Origin: Candidatus Roslinia caecavium
Lineage (GTDB): Bacteria > Bacillota > Clostridia > Monoglobales > Monoglobaceae
NCBI GenBank assembly: GCA_904419955.1
Contig: CAJFTO010000015.1
Coordinates: 1-60,564 of the forward strand
Direction of reading: 5' to 3'
Length of the DNA: 60,564 nucleotides
In this document: positions 1 through 7,925 of the stretch, piece after piece
Numbering within the stretch: the first letter of the stretch is position 1
Layout: each line of letters opens with the position of its first letter
Program-made: the position numbers and the translations under genes
The notes under the pieces: generated by a model
What the model saw: only the letters and a program-made list of their open reading frames with translations
Database searches by the model: none
What the model was told of the DNA's origin: nothing

Positions 1-5
1 AAACA

Positions 6-3000
6 ATGAATTTTAGAGCGAAATTGATCGGTTCGATCGCGGCGCTGTGCATGATAACGGCGCTGTGTCCGACTGTTTTAGCGGCCGACGCGGAGACGTC
101 GATCGTATTGTCGGAGGAAGGCGTTACGGTAGACGGCGCGGCGATCTCGGAAAACGCGGATTCGGCGGTATATATGTCCAAGAAGACGGAGACGCACGAG
201 GACGTCGCGGAGGAACTTAAGGATGTTGAAAACACGGTCGTGACGATAACTCAGGCCGGAACTTATCGCGTGAGCGGTTCCATGACGGACGCGCAGATAG
301 CGGTCGCGGCGGGGGAGCAGGACGGCGTGGAGATCATTTTGGACGGGGCGGATATTACCTGCCGCACCGCGCCGGCTATCCTCGTATATTCGGCGTACGA
401 ACCCGCGGAGGCAGGCGAGGCGGGGGTCAAGATCACGCTCGCCGACGGGTCTGAAAACGCGCTGACCGGTTCGCATACCCTCGCCACTGACGAAGACGAG
501 ATCAAGCACGACGGCGCGATAAGCTCTAACGTCTCTCTGGTTATAGACGGCGGCGGCTCGCTAAGCGTCGTTGGAGATATGGAGGGGATCGAGATAAAAT
601 ATAAGCATCTTACGATAAACGGCGGAACGATCTACGTCGAGAGTCAGGACGATCCTATAAACGGCAGCGAGGACTACGTAACGCATATCACAATCAACGG
701 CGGATATATATACTGCCACGCGGTCGGCGCCGAGGGCGACGGTATGGATTCCAACGGCTATATGACGATAAACGGCGGCACGGTTATCGCGCTCGCGAGT
801 ACGCAGAGCATGGACAGCGGTCTGGATTCCGAGATGGGAACCGTGATAAACGGCGGTACGGTCGTCGGCGCGGGAAATATGTTCGACGAACTCGACGAGG
901 AGTCTCAGCAGTCGTATATGTTTCTGCAATTTACCGAGTCCACCGACGATTTGATCTGCGTTACAGACTTAAACGGGAACCCGGTATTCGCCTATGATTT
1001 CCCGTTCAGTTACTCGTATATCTCGCTGAGTTCTCCGGAGCTTGTCGAGGGGACTTATCACGTCTATATAGGCGGATCTATAGAGGGCGACGAAAGCGAC
1101 GGGCTGTATACTAACATAACCTCGTATACGCCCGGCTCGCAGATGCATCACGGCGGGACCGCGGCCGTCGGTTTCGGCGGAACGGGCGGCTTCGGCGGCA
1201 TGCAGCCGCCCGAGGGCATGGAGCCCCCGGAAGGTATGGAATTTCCTGAAGGTATGGAGCGGCCCGACGGAGGACAGCTCCTTGAAGGAGGACAGCGCCC
1301 TGAAGGAGATCATCTCCCCGACGGAGAGCGCCCCGAGGGCATGGGCGGAGGACGCGGCCAGGGCGGCGGACCCGGAATGATTAGCAGCAGCTCGGAGACG
1401 GAGACGTATGAATTTACGCTTACGAGCGAGAGCAGGAGCTTTACCAACGTGACCAGCGCGGAGATCGAGACGCTTCCGTTCGAGGACGTCGCGGCGGGAG
1501 ATTGGTATTACGAGGCCGTGAGCCGGGCGTATAGCGACGGGCTTATAGTCGGAAAGACGGATACTGAGTTCGCGCCGGAGGATACGGTCACGGGCGCGGA
1601 GACGATAACGATGTTATACCGCCTGAGCGGCGAAGGGTCGGCGGATACGACTTCGGGCGACGACTGGTACGAGGCCGCCCGGAGCTGGGGCGAAGAGAAC
1701 GGGATAATAGGCCGAAGCGGCTGGACGTTTGAACCGGATTCGGCGCTTACGAGGGAACAGACGATGGATATGCTGTACAGGTATCTGACCTACGAGAATA
1801 TACCGCTGTCCGAGACGGACGATCTGTCCGGTTACGGCGACGGCGCGAGCGTGAGCGATTACGCCGCTCAGGCGGCCGGGAAACTGAGCGCGGCGGGCTT
1901 GATCGAGGGCGACGAGAACGGACTGCGCCCGGCCGATACGCTTACCCGCGCGGAGATCGCCGCGATCCTGGTTCGAGCGATGGATATAATGGATTCCGAC
2001 GTAAAGATCTATCCGGTGAGCGTAGACGAGGCGCTCTATACGGATTTCGCAGAGAGCTCGGAGGGCTATTTTGAAAACGGATTAAAGACCGGCTTCGGTT
2101 CGGCGATAACTTTCAGGGGCTACGACGAAGACGGAAATCCGCAGTTCTACGGCGTTACCGACCGCGGACCGAGTCTGGACGTTCCGGAGGATTCCCAGGC
2201 CGCGGACGAATACGACGCGGCGAAGATATTCCCGGCGCCCGATTTCACGCCCAGTATTGGGCTGATCACGATCAAAAACGGCGAAGCGGTAGTCGAGGAT
2301 TCGATTACGCTTAAGAATAGCGACGGAACGCCGCTTACGGGTTTGCCTCTGCCTTCGGGCGAACTCGGCGCGACCGGAGAGACGGCGCTGGATATGGAGC
2401 TTCAGGAGCTCGGCTACGACGAAAACGGTTTCGATCCCGAGGGTATCGCGGTCGATTCCGACGGTAATTTCTGGCTCGCGGACGAATACGGGCCGTTTAT
2501 CGCCAAGTTCTCGTCGGACGGAACGCTGATAGAGAAATACGCGCCCGGCGACGGGCTGCCGGAGATCTTGAAGTATCGCATCGCAAACCGCGGCTTCGAG
2601 GGATTGACGATATCCCCGTCGGGTAAAATTTACGCTTCGCTTCAAAGCGCGCTCGATATCGAGGGAGAGACGAGCGCTACGGCGACGTTTATCAGGATAT
2701 TGGAACTCGATCCCGAGACCGGAGAGACTAAAACGTACGCGTATCCGGTAGACGTTAGCGCGTATTCGTCGCCGAAGAACTGCAAGATAGGCGATATATA
2801 CGCGATCGACGACAATACGCTTTTGGCGATCGAACAGGGCGAGCTTGCGGACGGAACGATAAGCAATATCGTATACGAAGTAGATCTGACCAACGCGACC
2901 GATATTACCGGCGTAACTTACGACGGGAGCGAGCTCGAATATACTTCGGACGCGGACGTTCTTTCAAGCGTTATCGCTTACGCCGACAAGACCGAATTTA

Positions 3001-3221
3001 TCGATCTGAGGGCGCTCGGCTGGACTGCCGAGAAGGCGGAAGGCCTTTGTATGTTGGGGGATAACGAGACCCTGGCGCTGATCATTGAGGACGATTTCGG
3101 CCTCTCCGGCGCGTCTTTAAATCCAAGCTCCGGAGAAGCAGGCGAGAGCGCGGTGATCCTAAACGAGATCGCAGAGTCGGACGCCGCGAAAATTTGGCTG
3201 ATCGCAACGAATAGTCTGTAA
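6..3221 (+). CDS. SLH surface protein: beta-helix carbohydrate-binding region plus phytase-like esterase domain
   Basis: A predicted 1071-residue secreted protein. The first ~27 residues form a signal peptide (basic start, hydrophobic core, cleavage near LAADA). Residues ~35-370 have repeated INGG(T/Y) turns typical of Cthe_2159-type carbohydrate-binding beta-helix proteins. Residues ~380-460 are a low-complexity Pro/Gly/Glu/Met linker built on PPEGME/PEGMERP repeats. Three SLH repeats follow at ~490-660 (FEDVAAGDWYYEAV is the first). The C-terminal ~690-1065 resembles the esterase-like phytase family (PF13449), with FDPEGIAVDSDGNFWLADEYG and NRGFEGLTISPSGKIYASLQ. SLH repeats usually bind pyruvylated wall polymers, so surface location is inferred. 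The substrate is unknown. The SLH block is internal rather than terminal, which is unusual. The ribosome binding site would lie mostly outside the window. Domain calls are from motif recognition only. Confidence 0.85.
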   Translation: MNFRAKLIGSIAALCMITALCPTVLAADAETSIVLSEEGVTVDGAAISENADSAVYMSKKTETHEDVAEELKDVENTVVTITQAGTYRVSGSMTDAQIAVAAGEQDGVEIILDGADITCRTAPAILVYSAYEPAEAGEAGVKITLADGSENALTGSHTLATDEDEIKHDGAISSNVSLVIDGGGSLSVVGDMEGIEIKYKHLTINGGTIYVESQDDPINGSEDYVTHITINGGYIYCHAVGAEGDGMDSNGYMTINGGTVIALASTQSMDSGLDSEMGTVINGGTVVGAGNMFDELDEESQQSYMFLQFTESTDDLICVTDLNGNPVFAYDFPFSYSYISLSSPELVEGTYHVYIGGSIEGDESDGLYTNITSYTPGSQMHHGGTAAVGFGGTGGFGGMQPPEGMEPPEGMEFPEGMERPDGGQLLEGGQRPEGDHLPDGERPEGMGGGRGQGGGPGMISSSSETETYEFTLTSESRSFTNVTSAEIETLPFEDVAAGDWYYEAVSRAYSDGLIVGKTDTEFAPEDTVTGAETITMLYRLSGEGSADTTSGDDWYEAARSWGEENGIIGRSGWTFEPDSALTREQTMDMLYRYLTYENIPLSETDDLSGYGDGASVSDYAAQAAGKLSAAGLIEGDENGLRPADTLTRAEIAAILVRAMDIMDSDVKIYPVSVDEALYTDFAESSEGYFENGLKTGFGSAITFRGYDEDGNPQFYGVTDRGPSLDVPEDSQAADEYDAAKIFPAPDFTPSIGLITIKNGEAVVEDSITLKNSDGTPLTGLPLPSGELGATGETALDMELQELGYDENGFDPEGIAVDSDGNFWLADEYGPFIAKFSSDGTLIEKYAPGDGLPEILKYRIANRGFEGLTISPSGKIYASLQSALDIEGETSATATFIRILELDPETGETKTYAYPVDVSAYSSPKNCKIGDIYAIDDNTLLAIEQGELADGTISNIVYEVDLTNATDITGVTYDGSELEYTSDADVLSSVIAYADKTEFIDLRALGWTAEKAEGLCMLGDNETLALIIEDDFGLSGASLNPSSGEAGESAVILNEIAESDAAKIWLIATNSL

Positions 3222-3240
3222 AACAGAATACCAAAAAACG

Positions 3241-3276
3241 AGCCGGCGCCGTTTCCGTTTAGGCGCCGGCTTTTAG
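3241..3276 (+). terminator. Rho-independent terminator after the SLH/phytase-like gene
   Basis: A perfect 10-bp GC-rich stem (agccggcgcc / ggcgccggct) with a short loop is followed by TTTTA. An A-run lies on the left flank, so it may work in both directions. It starts 20 nt after the stop codon. Confidence 0.8.
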
Positions 3277-3420
3277 AATACGCGGCCATCCGCCTTTTTG
3301 GAATACGGGCGCTATGGTCGTAGGTTTGGACGTAAAATTTTTGCGTTTTTCCATGGATCGATAACGCTTATATTAGAATATTTAGCGGAATATCGAGCCA
3401 AAAATAGAGGGCGCCTCGGC

Positions 3421-3449
3421 TTGACAATATAATCATATTATGGTATTAT
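3421..3449 (+). promoter_or_regulatory. Promoter of aspS
   Basis: TTGACA (3421-3426) and TATTAT (3444-3449) are separated by 17 bp, with TGG just before the -10. It lies about 90 nt upstream of the aspS start. Confidence 0.65.
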
Positions 3450-3540
3450 AACTTGGATATTCGGCTGTTGAGCGCCGCAATATAGCGGGATTATCGATCC
3501 GGGCGGCCGGATCTTAATATATGTTTTAGGAAGTGAGATT

Positions 3541-4887
3541 ATGAAACTTATTGACTTAGAAAAACACAAGGACCGGTACGATATAGAAAATATCATATCG
3601 GACTTTAAAAGCGGGGCGCTGAAGGACGGGGATACCGTCTCTCTCGAAGGTTCTATCCACAAGATACGCGCTATGCGTAAATTCGCGTTTTTTGTTATCC
3701 GCACGCCGCGCAGGCTCGTTCAATGCGTATACGAGCCGACCGAGGGGCAAAAGCCGGTCTCGGATTTCAGCGAAGAGGACTGCGTAAGACTTAGCGGGAC
3801 CATAGCCGTGGACGCGAGAAGTCCGCTCGGCTTCGAGATACGCGTTAAGGACATAACGGTCCTGTCGTCGCCGGCCGAGAATCTTCCTATAGTTATAAAT
3901 AAAAAGAAACTCGACTGCAACGTCGATATAAAGCTCGACTACAGAGCCGTATCGCTCAGAAATCCCCACGAGAGAGCGTATATAAAGATATTGGACGGGA
4001 TAATGGACGCGTTCTCGACGTTTATGAGAAGCGAGGGCTTTACCGAGTTCGTGCCGCCTAAAATCGTTTCGGCGGGCGCCGAGGGCGGAGCCGATCTCTT
4101 TGAAGTGGACTATTTCGGAGAAAAGGCGTATCTTAACCAGAGCCCGCAGGTGTACAAGCAGATGATGGTCGGCGTGTTCAAAAAGGTATTCGTCATAGCT
4201 CCGGTATTCAGAGCCGAGAAACACAGCACGACGAGACATATAAACGAGTTCGAGGGTCTCGACTTTGAGATGGGATTCATCGATTCGTTTGAGGACGTGA
4301 TGGCGGTCGAGGCGAGGTTCATGGTCTACCTTTTCGACTTCCTGAAGAAGAATTACGCGCTCGAGCTTGAGGAGATAGGCGTAGAGCTTCCTGAAATAAA
4401 GCAAATACCGCAGTTTAAGTTTGTCGAGGCTAAGAAGATAGTAGCCGAAAAGTACGGAAGAGAGTTTAGAAACTCCAACGACTTAGACCCGGAGGAGGAG
4501 CGTTTGATCGGCGAATACGTCAAGGAGGAGTACGGCTCGCCGCTGGTGTTCGTCACGCATTATCCGTCTAAAAAGAGGCCGTTTTACGCGATGGACGACC
4601 CGGAGGATCCGAAGTATACGTTAAGCTTCGACCTGCTGTTAAACGGCGCCGAGGTCACGACCGGCGGCCAGAGGATACACGATTACCGGACGCAGGTCGA
4701 CAAAATGCTCGCGCGGGGTATGGATCCGGACGAATTCAAAGACTTTTTGATGATACACAAATACGGAATGCCGCCGCACGGCGGACTTGGTATTGGTCTT
4801 GAAAGACTCGCGATGAAGCTGCTCGAGGTCGATAACATCAGAACTGTCACGGCCTTCCCGAGAGATATGGGCAGGATCAATCCGTAA
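3541..4887 (+). CDS. aspS: Archaeal-type aspartate--tRNA ligase (aspartate--tRNA(Asn) ligase)
   Basis: A cytoplasmic class II aminoacyl-tRNA synthetase of 448 residues. An N-terminal OB-fold anticodon-binding domain (~1-125) precedes the catalytic domain. Motif 2 is FRAEKHSTTRHINEFEGLD and motif 3 is GIGLERLAM. The short length and the LNQSPQVYKQMM segment are typical of the archaeal/eukaryotic AspRS class; the bacterial AspS is about 590 residues with a GAD insertion. In Clostridia this class is often non-discriminating: it makes Asp-tRNA(Asn) as well as Asp-tRNA(Asp), and GatCAB then amidates the former. Discrimination cannot be judged by eye. The ATG follows AGGAAGTGAG with normal spacing. 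The gene stands alone with its own consensus promoter. Confidence 0.93.
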   Translation: MKLIDLEKHKDRYDIENIISDFKSGALKDGDTVSLEGSIHKIRAMRKFAFFVIRTPRRLVQCVYEPTEGQKPVSDFSEEDCVRLSGTIAVDARSPLGFEIRVKDITVLSSPAENLPIVINKKKLDCNVDIKLDYRAVSLRNPHERAYIKILDGIMDAFSTFMRSEGFTEFVPPKIVSAGAEGGADLFEVDYFGEKAYLNQSPQVYKQMMVGVFKKVFVIAPVFRAEKHSTTRHINEFEGLDFEMGFIDSFEDVMAVEARFMVYLFDFLKKNYALELEEIGVELPEIKQIPQFKFVEAKKIVAEKYGREFRNSNDLDPEEERLIGEYVKEEYGSPLVFVTHYPSKKRPFYAMDDPEDPKYTLSFDLLLNGAEVTTGGQRIHDYRTQVDKMLARGMDPDEFKDFLMIHKYGMPPHGGLGIGLERLAMKLLEVDNIRTVTAFPRDMGRINP

Positions 4888-4905
4888 ACGAGAGAATAGC
4901 GACGC

Positions 4906-4989
4906 AGAGATTAGCGAATAGGGATCGGCGACGCGGAAAATAGCGATAGAAAATAGCTATAGATATCGGCGATAGAGATTAGCGAATAG
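4906..4989 (+). repeat. Two direct copies of a 16-bp AT-rich repeat
   Basis: AGAGATTAGCGAATAG occurs at 4906-4921 and 4974-4989. Degenerate GAATAGCGA/GATAGCGA-like copies fill the space between them. A third exact copy lies at 10215-10230. This stretch begins just after the aspS stop and is non-coding in all frames. Confidence 0.75.
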
Positions 4990-5170
4990 GAGCCGAAAAG
5001 GCTCCTGCCGCCGTCTATGCGGCTTCTTAAGCCGTTTAGGAAGACGGAGTATCATTTCGCTTGAGTAGCCGCTTAAGCGTTGCGCGGGCGAATTTTAGCC
5101 GCCTAATACCTAACGCTTAAATTCCTAACGCCTATATAACCGCCTTTTGATTCGAGGCGGTTATATTTTT
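4988..5170 (+). other. Structured non-coding stretch ending in a distal terminator
   Basis: This lies in the 653-bp gap between aspS and blaI. A 7-bp hairpin (aggagcc/ggctcct, 4988-5006) begins it. A Rho-independent terminator ends it: stem ataaccgcc/ggcggttat at 5136-5164 followed by ATTTTTT. The terminator is about 250 nt beyond the aspS stop. It therefore closes either a long 3' UTR or a separate small RNA. I see no coding region and no known riboswitch or RNA family. From 5171 to 5450 nothing can be identified. Confidence 0.5.
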
Positions 5171-5452
5171 TATACGAAACATTTTACAAATTATTTATTA
5201 TACAATTTCACGCCGAGCGGATACGTATGCGCATTCGAAGCGCCTTGTTTTTCTCTCCCGATCGCGACGCCGTTTTGGCTTTCAAGACCTGATCGACTAT
5301 GATTTAAGCCGGGCGGATATTCGTGCGGAAGCGGAGCGCTTTATTCCGTCTTTACGCTCGCCGCGCCGCTTTGCGACGCTTAAGTCTATAACGTTTATTA
5401 TTTCCAATAATTAATCTCTAAACGGCTGTTTCATTTGAATAATAAATAATTC

Positions 5453-5521
5453 TACAAAGTGTAGAAAAAGTGCTTGACAAGTTGTTTTACATGGTGTAGA
5501 ATGTAATTACTACACAGTGTA
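5453..5521 (+). promoter_or_regulatory. blaI promoter with three BlaI/MecI-type operator boxes
   Basis: TTGACA (5474-5479) and TAGAAT (5497-5502) are spaced by 17 bp. Three copies of the dyad TACA-N3-TGTA surround and overlap them: tacaaagtgta (5453-5463), tacatggtgta (5488-5498, overlapping the -10) and tacacagtgta (5511-5521). TACA/TGTA dyads are the recognised MecI/BlaI operator core, so autorepression by the product of the next gene is a strong inference. Confidence 0.85.
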
Positions 5522-5540
5522 GAATGAAAGGAGAGGCAAG

Positions 5541-5897
5541 ATGACAAGGATATCTGAGTCTGAGATGAAACTGATGAAGATCATATGGGACTACGACGGG
5601 GAGCTTTCGACGGCGGAGATATTAAAGAGGCTCGACAACTCGTGGAAGCATACGACGACGCTCACGTTTTTAAAGCGTCTGACGGACAAGGGGATACTGA
5701 GCGTTAAGCGGCGCGGAAAGACGAACTGTTACAGCGCGCTGGTAAGCGAGGAGGAATATAAAAAGGCGCAAACCAAGGAGTTTTTGGACGATTTTTATTC
5801 GGGTTCGGTGGGTAAATTTCTCACGGCTTTTTACGGAAATAAGAAACCTTCCGAAAAAGATATGGAAGAGATCAAACGCTGGTTTGAGGAGGTTTAG
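5541..5897 (+). CDS. blaI: BlaI/MecI/CopY-family transcriptional repressor
   Basis: A winged-helix DNA-binding repressor of 118 residues, the usual size for the family. The N-terminal half carries the motifs ISESEMKLMKIIWD, HTTTLTFLKRLTDKG and LSVKRRGKTNCYSALV seen in BlaI/MecI proteins. The C-terminal helix would mediate dimerisation. Family members repress their own operon and are cleaved when the partner M56 membrane protease senses a wall-active signal. The start follows a strong AAAGGAGAGG site. The partner protease gene begins 2 nt after the stop, so the two form an operon. Three operator dyads lie in the promoter. No beta-lactamase gene is adjacent; the nearest possible target is the SLH gene at 7926. 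Confidence 0.92.
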   Translation: MTRISESEMKLMKIIWDYDGELSTAEILKRLDNSWKHTTTLTFLKRLTDKGILSVKRRGKTNCYSALVSEEEYKKAQTKEFLDDFYSGSVGKFLTAFYGNKKPSEKDMEEIKRWFEEV

Positions 5898-5899
5898 CT

Positions 5900-7801
5900 A
5901 TGACGAGCTTGATCTATAATCTGATAGTATGCTCGGTCTCGGGAACGATCGTGTATTTTCTTGGCAGGATATTCGATCTTATTACCCGAAAACGCAGCGT
6001 AGCGTCAAGAAATTACGCCTTGCTCGTCGCGGCTATGGTCGTGTTTCTTGTTCCGATCCGGTGCGTTCTGGATCTGCCGGCCTTGTTTAGCTTCGATCCG
6101 AATCAAAATTCGATTACCGGAAATATAACCGGAAACGCCGTCGTTCTCCCGGCAATGGACGCGGGTATCGGACTTGATACGACGTCGGGCGGCGAAGGTA
6201 TAAATATGTTATGGCCAGTCGCGGCGCTATGGATTACGGTCGCGGCGGTGAAAATATTCGCGTATATTTTAAGCTATAAGAAATCCTTGGTATATCTTGA
6301 GTCGATAAGCAAGCCGTGCGGAAAGCTCGCCGTTTTAAACGAGTTTAGATGCGTGAAGGACGAGCTCGGAATAAGGCGCAGGATAGAACTGCGCGTAAGC
6401 GATACGGCGCCGTCGCCGTTTTTGTACGGACTCGCAAGGCCTAAGATAGTTGTTCCCGAGTGCGCTTTAAGCGGCGACGGGCTAAGGCTGATCTTGGCGC
6501 ACGAGCTTATTCATTATAAGCGACGCGATCTGTTCGTCAAGTTGCTGTCAAATATCGTTTGTTCTATCCATTGGTTCAATCCATGCGTATATCTACTGCG
6601 TAAGTCGCTCTTTAGCGCATGCGAGACGTACTGCGACGAGACGGTTTTAAAACTGTTCGAGTTTAAGGATAAAAAGGATTACGGGCGACTTCTTATATCC
6701 GTGATCGAAAACAGCGGAGCCGCTTTTAGGATATGCTCGACTTCTATGGCGGCGCCTCGGCGGGAGCTCAAACGCCGGCTTTTTAAGATAGCGACATATA
6801 AGAAGGCGTCTAAGACGTTTCGGGGGTTGAGCGGATTATGCGCGGTCATGGTATTTGTCTGCGGAGTTACTGCGTTTGGATTGGCAAAGACCGCGGAGAT
6901 AACGCCCGAGAGCGCGGCGGAGCTGTTTGAGACTAAGACTCCAGGATTCGACTCAAGAGCGGCTCTTAGCGGACGGGGCGCATACGGCCGAGCCGGGGCC
7001 GCGACCAAAGCGGAAACCCAAGAGGACGATCCGGAATCGGCGGACGAGCGGCTATACGGGGCGGAGAACGCGGTAAGTATCGAAGAAAGTTACGCAGAGA
7101 CGGAGAGCGAAACCGGCGGCGTCGCGTATGAGAGCGTAGGGCGCGGCGATTTGTCAGAATGGGATATAGTCGAGGATTTAAGCGGCGGAGAGACATATTC
7201 AGATCAAGGCGGCGCGACGGCTTCGCAGGACGAAGGAGAAGCGGACGTGGCAAGCGTTGAAGCCGCGGATCTATCCGGCGACGGAGAGCCTGAAGAGTCG
7301 GGCGTTACTTACGAGGCGCCGTCCGCTGTGCTCAATACCGCGCCTGTTCCAGAAAATACTCCTTATTCTCAGCCCTCGATAATTCTGCCCGAAAACGAGG
7401 GGGAATCCCAACCCTCGGACGGATTGGAGCCGGAAGCCGAAGACTCAGCCGACGACGCGGCGACGGTAAAAGCGGACGAGTACGTCAGAGTTCCTGAAAA
7501 TTCCACCTACATATTCAGCCTAAATCTAAGTCCGGGCGAAAGCGTTAGCACGCCGATTCTGGCGACGGCGCCGAATAAGGTTTTCAGGATAGGCAGGAGC
7601 GACAACTCGCTTAACGCGGGGAGAATCGGGATAACGATATATAAGCTAACCGGCGGCGAGCTAAAACCGATATATTCCGACGACGATTTCGATCGGGATC
7701 TGAGGATAAATACAGAATACGAGGAATATTATTGCGTCTCTTTTAGATCCGGCGCCGAGACGAGGCTGAACGAGAAGATATATCTGTATTACGAGAGCTG
7801 A
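5900..7801 (+). CDS. BlaR1/MecR1-like M56 membrane metalloprotease sensor with an unusual C-terminal region
   Basis: A 633-residue membrane zinc protease, probable signal transducer for the adjacent BlaI. Hydrophobic segments lie at about 3-24, 38-60, 102-125 and 306-328. The M56 zinc site is AHELIHYKRRD near residue 200, and an ETYCDETVL segment may supply a further ligand. Classical BlaR1 ends in a penicillin-binding domain with SxxK. Here the part after the last membrane segment is instead a ~200-residue acidic, low-complexity Glu/Ser/Gly/Ala-rich stretch. It is followed by a ~110-residue C-terminal module (from DEYVRVPENSTYIF) resembling a small extracellular beta domain. No SxxK, SxN or KTG signature was seen there. 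The sensed ligand is therefore unlikely to be a beta-lactam through acylation. The gene is co-transcribed with blaI at 2-nt spacing. Confidence 0.85.
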   Translation: MTSLIYNLIVCSVSGTIVYFLGRIFDLITRKRSVASRNYALLVAAMVVFLVPIRCVLDLPALFSFDPNQNSITGNITGNAVVLPAMDAGIGLDTTSGGEGINMLWPVAALWITVAAVKIFAYILSYKKSLVYLESISKPCGKLAVLNEFRCVKDELGIRRRIELRVSDTAPSPFLYGLARPKIVVPECALSGDGLRLILAHELIHYKRRDLFVKLLSNIVCSIHWFNPCVYLLRKSLFSACETYCDETVLKLFEFKDKKDYGRLLISVIENSGAAFRICSTSMAAPRRELKRRLFKIATYKKASKTFRGLSGLCAVMVFVCGVTAFGLAKTAEITPESAAELFETKTPGFDSRAALSGRGAYGRAGAATKAETQEDDPESADERLYGAENAVSIEESYAETESETGGVAYESVGRGDLSEWDIVEDLSGGETYSDQGGATASQDEGEADVASVEAADLSGDGEPEESGVTYEAPSAVLNTAPVPENTPYSQPSIILPENEGESQPSDGLEPEAEDSADDAATVKADEYVRVPENSTYIFSLNLSPGESVSTPILATAPNKVFRIGRSDNSLNAGRIGITIYKLTGGELKPIYSDDDFDRDLRINTEYEEYYCVSFRSGAETRLNEKIYLYYES

Positions 7802-7925
7802 ACGCGTCGTCTCGCATACGCCGCGGAGACAGGCGGATTATCTCCGCTGAATAAACACGATTAATTACGATCGTCTAAAACGGTCGGGAGAGGAAAAGTA
7901 TAAATGAATTATACAGGTTTAAGAT

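Noticed and set aside
3556-4404. 282-codon open frame opposite aspS
   Set aside because: Shadow of aspS on the other strand; composition follows the complement of a real gene, with no start signal.
4906-4989. CRISPR-like array from the AGAGATTAGCGAATAG copies
   Set aside because: Only two exact copies close together, no uniform spacers, no palindromic repeat and no cas genes.
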